In this document: in pieces, positions 24,066-31,525 of the stretch
Numbering within the stretch: the stretch's first letter is position 1
How the letters are laid out: each line of letters starts with the position of its first letter
The notes under the pieces: generated by a model
Databases searched by the model: none
Told to the model about the DNA's origin: nothing
What the model saw: the letters and a program-made list of their open reading frames with translations, nothing else
Translations under genes and position numbers: made by a program
Assembly (NCBI GenBank): GCA_944385175.1
Contig: CALWWB010000005.1
Coordinates: 1-41,191 of the forward strand
DNA: 41,191 nucleotides
Direction: 5' to 3'
Source: an uncultured Oscillospiraceae bacterium
GTDB lineage: Bacteria > Bacillota > Clostridia > Oscillospirales > Oscillospiraceae

Positions 24066-25787
24066 ATGAGTATGGAAAAAAAGGACGACGCCGTCCAGGC
24101 GGCGGACAAAGAGATACAGCAGCGGGACGAGGAACTCTTTGACTCTCTCCGGCGCAGCAAAAAGCAGCGCAGGAAAAAGCGCATACGCAGGATTGCCATA
24201 GTGGTGGGAGTGTTGGCAGCGGTACTCATTGCCGCAGTTCTCATCCTCCGCCGCCAGGTGAGAGTTAACTTTGCCAGGGACGAGGGCGAGGTGCTCAGCG
24301 CCACGGTGGAGCGGGGCACCATCAGCACTGTGGTTTCCGGCTCCGGCATGCTGGAGAACGTGGACACCGAGACTGTGACCCTCCCGGAGGGCGTGGAGCT
24401 GACGGAGATACTGGCCCAGTTCGGCGACAGCTACCAGGAGGGGGAACTGCTGGCCACGGCGGACATGTCCAGCGTAAGGAGCGCTATGTCCACCCTGCAA
24501 TCGGAGATAGACCAGCTGGACGATGAGATCTCCCAGGCTGAGGGAGATACTGTCAGCAGCTACATATCCGCCGGGGTATCCGGGCGGGTGAAGGCCATTT
24601 ACGCCGAGGTGGGCTCCGGTGTGGCGGATGCGATGGTGGATAAGGGGGCCCTGGCCCTCATCTCCCTGGACGGTTACATGGCTGTGGATATTGAGACTAA
24701 TGCTCTGGAAGAGGGCGATATGGTCACTGTCCTGCTCTCCGACGGCAGTGAGGAAGCTGGCCTGGTGGATTCCCTGGTGGGGAATATCGCCACGGTGCTT
24801 ATTAGCGACGACGGACCGGCGGTAGATGAGACGGTCACAGTCACGGACGCGGAGGGCAGAGAGCTGGGCAGCGGCAGCCTCTATGTCCACAGTCCCCTTA
24901 AGGTCACCGGCTATGCCGGAACGGTGAGCGGGGTATATGTGGCGGAGAACCAGGCGGTGAGCGCCTCCAGCACGCTCTTTGTGCTGACGGACACCAGCAC
25001 CAGCGCCAGCTATGACGCCCTGCTCCAGAGCCGCAGCGAGGCCGAGGAGGAGCTGCTGGAGCTTCTGAAGATACAGCAGTACGGCGGCCTTACCGCCCCC
25101 ATCTCCGGCACGGTGTATTCGGTGACGGAGCTGGAGGACCTGGAGAGCGGGGAGACCGATGAGGTATTGACTCTGGCCCCGGATGTGAGCGTGTCGGTGA
25201 CCATCAGCGTGGATGAGGACGACATCCTCTCCCTGGCCCTTGACCAGACTGCGGAGGTCACGGTCAGCTCCCTGGGGGACGATGTCCTCAGCGGCACGGT
25301 GACGGAAATAGACAAGACCGCCTCCGACGGCAGCTACACCGCAGTGATAACTCTTGACAAGGTGGAGGGTATGCTCCCGGGCATGACTGCCGGGGTGGAT
25401 ATAAGGATAGAGGGCGTGGATGACGCTCTGCTCATCCCCGTGGAAGCCCTGCATCAGACCAGCAGCGGTTACTATGTGTACACCAGCTATGACGAGGACA
25501 GCGGCGAGTACGGCGGCCGGGTGGACGTGGTGCCTGGATTGAGCAACAGCAGCTATGTGGAGATAAAGTCCGGACTCTCTGAGGGTGACACGGTATATTA
25601 CACCGAGAGCCAGATCTTCTTCAGCGCCATGGTCTTTGGCGGAATGAGCGGCAGCCAGAGGGGCAGCTTTACAGGTGGTGAGATGCCCTCCGGAGGCATG
25701 AGCGGCGGAGAGCGACCCACCGGCGACTTCGGTGGGGGTGAGGCTCAAACCGGCGGAATGGGCGGCGGAATGCCCGGCCGCAGCTGA
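24066..25787 (+). CDS. MacA-like membrane-fusion adaptor of an ABC exporter
   Basis: This 573-residue protein fits the HlyD/RND-type periplasmic adaptor family. A cytoplasmic start rich in charged residues ends in KKQRRKKRIRR and is followed by one membrane helix (about 42-61). Then come a lipoyl-like half-motif (VTLPEGVELTEILAQFGDSYQEGELLATA, near 111), a short helical hairpin, the second lipoyl half (GYAGTVSGVYVAENQAVSASS), a beta-barrel and a membrane-proximal domain. The last 50 residues (525-573) are Gly/Met/Ser-rich and probably disordered. AAAGGAG precedes the ATG at 24066, with the start at 24066 preferred over an upstream TTG. The ATPase gene follows by 12 bases. In a single-membrane cell it would act outside the membrane, delivering substrate to the wall side. 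Confidence 0.9.
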   Translation: MSMEKKDDAVQAADKEIQQRDEELFDSLRRSKKQRRKKRIRRIAIVVGVLAAVLIAAVLILRRQVRVNFARDEGEVLSATVERGTISTVVSGSGMLENVDTETVTLPEGVELTEILAQFGDSYQEGELLATADMSSVRSAMSTLQSEIDQLDDEISQAEGDTVSSYISAGVSGRVKAIYAEVGSGVADAMVDKGALALISLDGYMAVDIETNALEEGDMVTVLLSDGSEEAGLVDSLVGNIATVLISDDGPAVDETVTVTDAEGRELGSGSLYVHSPLKVTGYAGTVSGVYVAENQAVSASSTLFVLTDTSTSASYDALLQSRSEAEEELLELLKIQQYGGLTAPISGTVYSVTELEDLESGETDEVLTLAPDVSVSVTISVDEDDILSLALDQTAEVTVSSLGDDVLSGTVTEIDKTASDGSYTAVITLDKVEGMLPGMTAGVDIRIEGVDDALLIPVEALHQTSSGYYVYTSYDEDSGEYGGRVDVVPGLSNSSYVEIKSGLSEGDTVYYTESQIFFSAMVFGGMSGSQRGSFTGGEMPSGGMSGGERPTGDFGGGEAQTGGMGGGMPGRS

Positions 25788-25799
25788 GGAGGCGATGGC

Positions 25800-26471
25800 A
25801 TGATAGATATCAAAGACCTGTGTAAAGTGTACATGGTAGGGGACGAAAAGGTCAGGGCCCTGGATCACGCCACATTGCACATTTATCCCAAGGAATTTGT
25901 CAGCATCATAGGCCCCTCCGGCAGCGGCAAGTCCACCCTTATGAACATCATCGGCTGCCTGGACGTGGCGGACGCGGGCAGCTATCATCTGGACGGCCTG
26001 CCTATAGAGTCCTATTCGGAGAACCAGCTGGCGAAGATACGCAACGAGAAAATAGGCTTTGTGTTCCAGAGCTTCAACCTTATTACCAAGCTAACGGCAG
26101 AAGAGAATGTGGAACTGCCCCTTATATACCAGGGCCTGCCCAAGCCGGAGCGGGCGGAGCGGGTCAGAGAAGCTCTGGAGCGGGTGGGCCTTACAAAGCG
26201 GGCGAAGCATCTGCCCACGGAACTCTCCGGCGGCCAGCAGCAGAGAGTGGCCATAGCCCGGGCCATAGCCACACGGCCAAAGCTCATTCTGGCCGACGAG
26301 CCCACCGGGGCCCTGGACTCCAAGACCAGCCAGGAGATAGTAGACATTTTCCATGAGCTCCACGCCCAGGGAAACACCATAGTCCTGATAACCCACGACC
26401 CCAATGTGGCAAAGCAGGCCGCCCGGTCAATACACATCCTGGACGGGCGGATTTCGGAGGTGAAGTTATGA
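25800..26471 (+). CDS. MacB/LolD-type ABC transporter ATP-binding protein
   Basis: This 223-residue cytoplasmic ATPase powers the exporter. All motifs are intact: Walker A GPSGSGKST near 40, the Q-loop FQSFNLI, the signature LSGGQQQRVAIARA, Walker B LILADEPTGALD, and the H-loop THD. The sequence after Walker A, MNIIGCLD, is typical of the MacB/LolD group. AGGAGG lies seven bases before the ATG. The stop codon overlaps the permease start (ATGA), so the two are coupled. Isoleucine codons here are 12 ATA, 5 ATC and 5 ATT, unlike the ribosomal genes. Confidence 0.97.
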   Translation: MIDIKDLCKVYMVGDEKVRALDHATLHIYPKEFVSIIGPSGSGKSTLMNIIGCLDVADAGSYHLDGLPIESYSENQLAKIRNEKIGFVFQSFNLITKLTAEENVELPLIYQGLPKPERAERVREALERVGLTKRAKHLPTELSGGQQQRVAIARAIATRPKLILADEPTGALDSKTSQEIVDIFHELHAQGNTIVLITHDPNVAKQAARSIHILDGRISEVKL

Positions 26472-27661
26472 CGCTGTCATTGAAAATGGCTCTGCGCTCC
26501 ATAGGCTCCAACAAGCTGAGAGCCGTGCTCACCATGCTGGGCATCATCATCGGCGTCATGGCTCTGGTGGTGCTGGTGAGCCTGGTGAGCGGAGCCACCA
26601 GCTCCGTCACCGACACCATATCCAGCCTGGGCAGCAACCTGCTCACCGTGAGCATAGAGGAGGACAAAGGCCGGCCCATAGATACCGAGACCCTGGAAAC
26701 CTGGCTGGAAGAGGAAGATACTTTGGGCCTTATCGCCCCCTATATCTCCGACACGGCCCAGGGCAGCGGCAGCGAGGGCAGCGGCAGCGTGACCCTCTAC
26801 GGCACCACTTTTGAGTATTACGATATCCAGGGTTTGCAGTTGGCTATGGGCCGCTGGCTGAGAGACGCCGATCAGGATAACCACAGCTATGTCTGCGTCA
26901 TAAACGAGACGGCGGCGGAAGAACTCATAGGCTACACGGACTGTGTGGGCCAGGCTGTGAGCCTCAACGGCACCAAATACACCATAGTGGGGGTTCTGGC
27001 GGATGATGACAACAATCTCACCAGCGTCTTTTCCTCCGGCAGCATGGTGGCCTATCTCCCCTATTCCTCCCTGGTGCGCCTGTCCACCACCGCTTCGGAG
27101 GAGATAAACAGCTTCTATGTCAGCGCCGGAGAGGGACACACCGTGGAAGGGGCGGAGGAAACAATGACCCGGCTGCTGATGGAACGCTTTGATGAGGACG
27201 ATGAGGCCTTTGAGATAAGCTCTCAGGATGCTCTGGAGGAGACTATGAGTTCCGTTACCTCTATGCTGACGGTGATGCTGGGGGGCATAGCGGGCATATC
27301 CCTGGTGGTGGGCGGCATAGGCATAATGAACATCATGTTGGTCACAGTCACCGAACGTACCCGGGAAATAGGCATACGCAAAGCCATCGGAGCCAACCGC
27401 CGGGCCATACTCACCCAGTTTCTCATGGAGGCGGTGGTGCTGTGTATGATGGGCTGCTGCCTGGGCATTTTCCTCAGCTGGGCCATATTGCAGATAGTGA
27501 ACACAGTGGTGGCCAGCCTGGATATGGCTTTCAGCCTGAACCTGCCGGTGGTGCTGATAGCGGTAGTTTTCTGCTTTATAATCGGCCTGGTCTTCGGACT
27601 GTATCCGGCCAATAAGGCTGCCAGAATGAAGCCCATCGACGCCCTGCACTATGGAGGTTGA
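26468..27661 (+). CDS. MacB-like ABC transporter permease (FtsX fold)
   Basis: This 397-residue permease has the MacB layout: one N-terminal helix (about 17-40, LRAVLTMLGIIIGVMALVVLVSL), a large extracytoplasmic core domain (about 45-265) and three C-terminal helices. The FtsX core is recognised by ERTREIGIRKAIGANRRAILTQFLMEAVVL near 297-326 and GLYPANKAARMKPIDALHYG at the end. In Escherichia coli MacB exports enterotoxin and drugs; here the substrate is unknown. It overlaps the ATPase by four bases and the second adaptor begins four bases after its stop codon. The ATGA overlap and gene order mark a single operon. Confidence 0.96.
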   Translation: MTLSLKMALRSIGSNKLRAVLTMLGIIIGVMALVVLVSLVSGATSSVTDTISSLGSNLLTVSIEEDKGRPIDTETLETWLEEEDTLGLIAPYISDTAQGSGSEGSGSVTLYGTTFEYYDIQGLQLAMGRWLRDADQDNHSYVCVINETAAEELIGYTDCVGQAVSLNGTKYTIVGVLADDDNNLTSVFSSGSMVAYLPYSSLVRLSTTASEEINSFYVSAGEGHTVEGAEETMTRLLMERFDEDDEAFEISSQDALEETMSSVTSMLTVMLGGIAGISLVVGGIGIMNIMLVTVTERTREIGIRKAIGANRRAILTQFLMEAVVLCMMGCCLGIFLSWAILQIVNTVVASLDMAFSLNLPVVLIAVVFCFIIGLVFGLYPANKAARMKPIDALHYGG

Positions 27662-27665
27662 GACC

Positions 27666-30188
27666 ATGGAAGGTTTTTTAAAAAAAGTAAAGAAACGGCT
27701 TGGGACTGTAAAGAAACTCCCAATGGGCCGCCCGGATCGGAGCGGGTTCTCTCTGCCGGATAAGGCGAAGCCTTTCTTGACAAACCGAAAGAAATATATC
27801 GCCTGGGGCTGCGCCGGGACACTGGTGTTGCTGCTGGCAATAATGCCCATGGCGGCGACCGCCCGGCAGGAGGAGAGCCATCAGGCCAGCATACTCTCCG
27901 GCCAGGCGCAGCTCCGGGATCTGGAAACCCAGGTGCTGGGAGGCGGCCAGCTGTCGGGAGAGGCAGCGGTGAGCGTTACGGTGCCTGAGGGCGTAAAGAT
28001 AACAGAGTACCTGGTGAAAAACGGGGACAGCGTGGAGGAAGGCCAAGCGATAGCCCGGGTGGATAGAGTGAGCGTAATGACTGCCATAGCCTCTGTTCAG
28101 GAGACCCTGGACTATCTGTCCGAGGAGATAAACTCCCTCAGCGGCGAGGCGGACACCCAGACCGTGTCCTCCGGCGCTTCTGGTCTGGTGAAACTGGTCT
28201 ACGCCCAGGAGGGGGACTCGGTGCCGCAGCTTATGCTGGAGCACGGGGCTCTTGCAGTGCTGTCTCTGGATGGGCTGATGGCTGTACAGATCGAGACGGA
28301 AAGCTCGCTGAAAGCCGGCAATACGATCCTGGTGACTTTTCCCGACGGCAGTGAGGCTGAGGGCAGCGTGAAATCCAATGTGGAGGGCAAGCTCATCGTG
28401 ACGGTGGAGGACGATGATTATGAGCCGGGAGCGGAAGTCTCCGTCTCCACCGGGGACGGGGAGAGCCTGGGAAGCGGGGAACTGTATATAAACAGCCCCT
28501 GGAAGGTCACCGCCTATACCGGGGATGTATCCTATGTGTATATCCAGGTCGGGCAGCAGGTCTATGAGGGTCAGAGCCTTTTTGGCCTGGAGAACACCGT
28601 CCACAGCGCGGAGTATCAGCAGCTGGTGGACCAGCACCAAGACTATGAGGAGCTGATGGAGAAGCTCTTCCAAATGTATGAGAGCCAGACCGTCACGGCC
28701 CCATGTGACGGCATAATCACCGGGGTGGATAAGACCGGCAGCTATATGCTCCTCTCCTCTGACCGCAGCACTGAAGATCTGGCGGTAAGTCCTCTGGTAA
28801 ATTACGGCGGCAGCTCCGGCAACATCATCCTCCTCAGCGCCGTGGACGGCGGCGCCCAGCCGGTGGAGGATGGCACCCGAGCCATTGAGGGCGGCGCCCA
28901 GCTTCTGGGCGGCGTGGAAGGAGAAGGCGGCGGCACGGAGCCCGAACCCGAGGGAGAACCCGAAGCTGAACCCGACGGAGACACAAGCGGGCAGATAAGC
29001 ATCACAACCACCGCTCTGCCGGAGGCCACGGTGGGCCAGAGCTACAGAGCCCAGCTCTCCGCCTCCGACGGCAGTGGAGCTGTGAGCGGCAGCTGGAGCG
29101 CAAGCGGCCTGCCTGAGGGGCTGGGCCTGGATACCTCCGGCGGCCTTATCTCAGGCACGCCTGCCACAGCCGGAAACTTTACACTCACCGTGTCCTTCAC
29201 CGCCTCCGACGGCAGCGGCGAGGCCCAGGCCACTCTGAGCCTGCTGGTGACCGGGGAGCAGAGCCAGCCGGAGCTCACTTACCATGGCTATCCCGCAAAG
29301 CTGACGGAAATTTCCGTCAGCGACATCAAGGTGATGCAGACACTGTATTCCTATACAATAACGGATATCGCCTCCCTGCCCTCGGTGACGGTGAGCGAGA
29401 CTGACCTCACCGTGGAAAAGAGCTACAGCACTGCGGGCCTTGAGCTGTCAGGTTTCAGCGTGGGAGACAATATGCTTCTGGTCACTGACGAAAGCGGACA
29501 ACTGGTGCTTGTGAGCAAGCTGCCTGATAGCGGCGATCAGGGCCAGGGCGACATGGGAGATATGTCCGGAATGGGCGGAATGAGCGGAACCATGGGCGGC
29601 GCGTCCGGAGGCTCCGGCGGCACATCCGGTCAGGAGGAGAGCTATCAGCTCTACAGCCTGGAGGAAGTGAGCATTGCATCCGTCACTTCCCAGGAGCACA
29701 TGAGCCTGGAGATACAGGTGGATGAGCTGGATATCTCCAAAATCAGCCTGGGCCAGGAGGCCACGATCAGTGTGGATGCCCTTGGGGGCGAACAGTTTGA
29801 AGCCAAAGTTACCCGCATAGCCAGTACCGGCGAAAACCAGGGAGGCAACAGCAAGTTTACTGTGGAGCTCACTTTGGAGAAGAGCGGCGATATGCTGCCG
29901 GGTATGAGCGCCTCCGCCTTTATTGACCTGGGCATCGAGAGCGGTACACTGTGCATACCGGTGGCGGCCCTGGAGAAATCCGGAAATCAGGACATAATAT
30001 ATACCGGCTATGACGAGGGCAGCGGCAGCCTGAGCGACCCGGTGGCCGTGATTACCGGGCTTTCCGACGGGGAATATGTACAGGTGCTCTCCGGGTTGGA
30101 GGAGGGGCAGGAATTCTACTACGCCTACTACGACACCCTGAGCGTATCCGATGAGCCGGACTTTGGAATGACCTTCGGCGGACGTTAA
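27666..30188 (+). CDS. Large adaptor protein with inserted Ig-like (He_PIG) domain
   Basis: This 840-residue protein is a second, diverged adaptor of the HlyD type. A basic cytoplasmic start is followed by a membrane helix (about 44-62), lipoyl halves near 101-125 and 288-308, a TAPCDGIITGVDKTG strand pair near 343-357, a Pro/Glu linker (about 424-442), then an Ig-like domain (about 443-530) with the hallmark ASGLPEGLGLDTSGGLISGTPATAG. A Gly/Met-rich linker (about 623-656) leads to the barrel domain (672-722) and a final membrane-proximal domain. The ATG at 27666 has GGAGG eight bases upstream; an earlier codon overlaps the permease. Both adaptors share the lipoyl motif, so they are paralogs. 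The Ig insertion is unusual for this family. The role is inferred from the cluster. Confidence 0.85.
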   Translation: MEGFLKKVKKRLGTVKKLPMGRPDRSGFSLPDKAKPFLTNRKKYIAWGCAGTLVLLLAIMPMAATARQEESHQASILSGQAQLRDLETQVLGGGQLSGEAAVSVTVPEGVKITEYLVKNGDSVEEGQAIARVDRVSVMTAIASVQETLDYLSEEINSLSGEADTQTVSSGASGLVKLVYAQEGDSVPQLMLEHGALAVLSLDGLMAVQIETESSLKAGNTILVTFPDGSEAEGSVKSNVEGKLIVTVEDDDYEPGAEVSVSTGDGESLGSGELYINSPWKVTAYTGDVSYVYIQVGQQVYEGQSLFGLENTVHSAEYQQLVDQHQDYEELMEKLFQMYESQTVTAPCDGIITGVDKTGSYMLLSSDRSTEDLAVSPLVNYGGSSGNIILLSAVDGGAQPVEDGTRAIEGGAQLLGGVEGEGGGTEPEPEGEPEAEPDGDTSGQISITTTALPEATVGQSYRAQLSASDGSGAVSGSWSASGLPEGLGLDTSGGLISGTPATAGNFTLTVSFTASDGSGEAQATLSLLVTGEQSQPELTYHGYPAKLTEISVSDIKVMQTLYSYTITDIASLPSVTVSETDLTVEKSYSTAGLELSGFSVGDNMLLVTDESGQLVLVSKLPDSGDQGQGDMGDMSGMGGMSGTMGGASGGSGGTSGQEESYQLYSLEEVSIASVTSQEHMSLEIQVDELDISKISLGQEATISVDALGGEQFEAKVTRIASTGENQGGNSKFTVELTLEKSGDMLPGMSASAFIDLGIESGTLCIPVAALEKSGNQDIIYTGYDEGSGSLSDPVAVITGLSDGEYVQVLSGLEEGQEFYYAYYDTLSVSDEPDFGMTFGGR

Positions 30189-30203
30189 ATAAAAAAGAAA
30201 AGC

Positions 30204-30236
30204 ATCCCCCATATCCCGGCTCGGGACATGGGGGAT
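30204..30236. other. Strong hairpin after the exporter operon
   Basis: ATCCCCCAT and ATGGGGGAT flank an inner CCCG-GCT-CGGG stem. On the plus strand no T run follows. On the minus strand the stem is followed by TTTTCTTTTTT, as in a terminator of that strand, although no minus-strand gene lies upstream. It may still end or stabilise the exporter mRNA. Confidence 0.55.
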
Positions 30237-30457
30237 ACTTGTGCCTTTGCTCGTCTGCCTCCGAGAGGCAATGAGTTTACAGAAAAAAATTCCCTTTTCG
30301 TGATACACAAACGCAAATGCCCTGATAATAAAAAATATAAAGGAAGCGAAAAGAAAAGTGTAAAAAAATAGGATTTTTTACAGGCATCTCCGGCTTTATT
30401 TTTCTTTTGCAAAGCACATACTGAATCATGCGACGAAATGTGTGCGGGAGGGAAAAC
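30237..30457. other. AT-rich gap before the SpoIVB-like gene
   Basis: The region holds a small hairpin (TGCCTC-CGA-GAGGCA, about 30256-30270), AT-rich sequence, and CATACTG at 30417-30423, which resembles the -10 box of forespore sigma-G promoters. I find no matching -35 box at the expected distance, so the promoter is only suggested. Confidence 0.4.
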
Positions 30458-31450
30458 ATGAAAAAAACATTTATAACGGCCCTGTGGTCGCTGCTGATAG
30501 TCAGCTGCCTCACAGTGCCGGCCTTTGCCCAGGAGCTGCTTATAGGCGGCCAGGTGGTGGGGGTACAGATAAGTACAAAGGGTGTACTGGTGGCGGGCCT
30601 GTCTGAGGTGGAGACGGCTGAAGGCAGCTGTTTCCCGGCCAAGGACGCCGGTGTGCAGGCCGGGGACATTATTTTAAAAGCCGGAGGACAGACAGTGAGC
30701 AAGGCCGCCGATGTGATTGCTGCGGTGGAGGCTGCTCAGGGACAGACGGTGGAACTGGAACTGGAACGAAATGAAAAGACCATGAGCCTGAGCGTCCAGC
30801 CGGCCTGCTCCGCCGAAGGACAGTGGCTGCTGGGAATGTGGCTGAGAGACGGGGTCTCCGGTATAGGCACAGTGACCTTTCAGGACCCGGAGAGCGGAGT
30901 CTACGGCGCTCTGGGCCACAGTATCTACGATTCCGACAGCGGTATACGCCTGCCGGTGAGCCAGGGAAGCATCTGTGATGCCCAGATAGTGGGCATCAAT
31001 CCGGGAGCCGCAGGTTCTCCCGGCGAACTCAACGGCTGCGCCGATATGGGCAAGGTGCTGGGCAGCATAGAGCTGAACACCGACTGCGGCATCTTCGGCG
31101 AGAGTTACGGAGTGCTTGGCAGCAGAACGATAGAGAGCGGCGTCATGGCCACCGGCCCGGCCACCATAGTTTCCACCATAAACGGGCGGCTGAGCGAGGA
31201 GTATGATGTAGAAATAAACCGCATATATAAAGACGGCAGCGGGGAGCATGCCCTGATAAGTGTCGTTGATCCGGAGCTGCTGGAAAAAACCGGCGGCATA
31301 GTCCAGGGCATGTCCGGCAGTCCGCTGATCCAAAACGGTAAACTGGTGGGAGCCGTGACCCATGTGTTTGTAAATGACCCTACCCGGGGTTATGCGGTGA
31401 GCATAAACGATATGCTGAGAGCTGCCGGAATAGAAGACAAGGCCGCGTGA
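30458..31450 (+). CDS. SpoIVB-family serine peptidase (S55)
   Basis: SpoIVB is a forespore-secreted protease that starts the sigma-K checkpoint in Bacillus. This protein has 330 residues: a signal peptide (about 1-24, ending PAFA), a PDZ domain (about 30-115, with AGVQAGDIILKAGGQTV), and an S55 peptidase domain. The catalytic His154 is in GALGHSI and the catalytic Ser is in GIVQGMSGSPLIQNGKL near 280-296, followed by THVFVNDPTRGYAVSI. It is about 100 residues shorter than Bacillus SpoIVB. In the usual context spo0A follows; here it does not. The ATG at 30458 has GGGAGG upstream. Clostridioides difficile has a second paralog, SpoIVB2, so this may be either. Confidence 0.88.
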   Translation: MKKTFITALWSLLIVSCLTVPAFAQELLIGGQVVGVQISTKGVLVAGLSEVETAEGSCFPAKDAGVQAGDIILKAGGQTVSKAADVIAAVEAAQGQTVELELERNEKTMSLSVQPACSAEGQWLLGMWLRDGVSGIGTVTFQDPESGVYGALGHSIYDSDSGIRLPVSQGSICDAQIVGINPGAAGSPGELNGCADMGKVLGSIELNTDCGIFGESYGVLGSRTIESGVMATGPATIVSTINGRLSEEYDVEINRIYKDGSGEHALISVVDPELLEKTGGIVQGMSGSPLIQNGKLVGAVTHVFVNDPTRGYAVSINDMLRAAGIEDKAA

Positions 31451-31472
31451 CAGAAAAATATGGACACGGAAA

Positions 31473-31502
31473 AACAGGTGGCGGGATTTTCCCGCCACCT
31501 GT
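31473..31502. terminator. Terminator between SpoIVB-like and YD-repeat genes
   Basis: AACAGGTGGCGGG pairs perfectly with CCCGCCACCTGTT around ATTT. On the minus strand it is followed by TTTTTCCG, so it ends the YD-repeat operon well. On the plus strand the tail is weaker. Confidence 0.88.
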
Positions 31503-31525
31503 TGGGCCATATATGCTCCGGCTTT

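Noticed and set aside
24060..25988. Open frame of 642 codons on the minus strand opposite the first adaptor
   Set aside because: It is antisense to a clear adaptor gene with a ribosome site and operon context. Its product has no family motif.
30204..30236. Called at first as the plus-strand terminator of the exporter operon
   Set aside because: No T run follows on the plus strand, so I list it as a hairpin of uncertain role.
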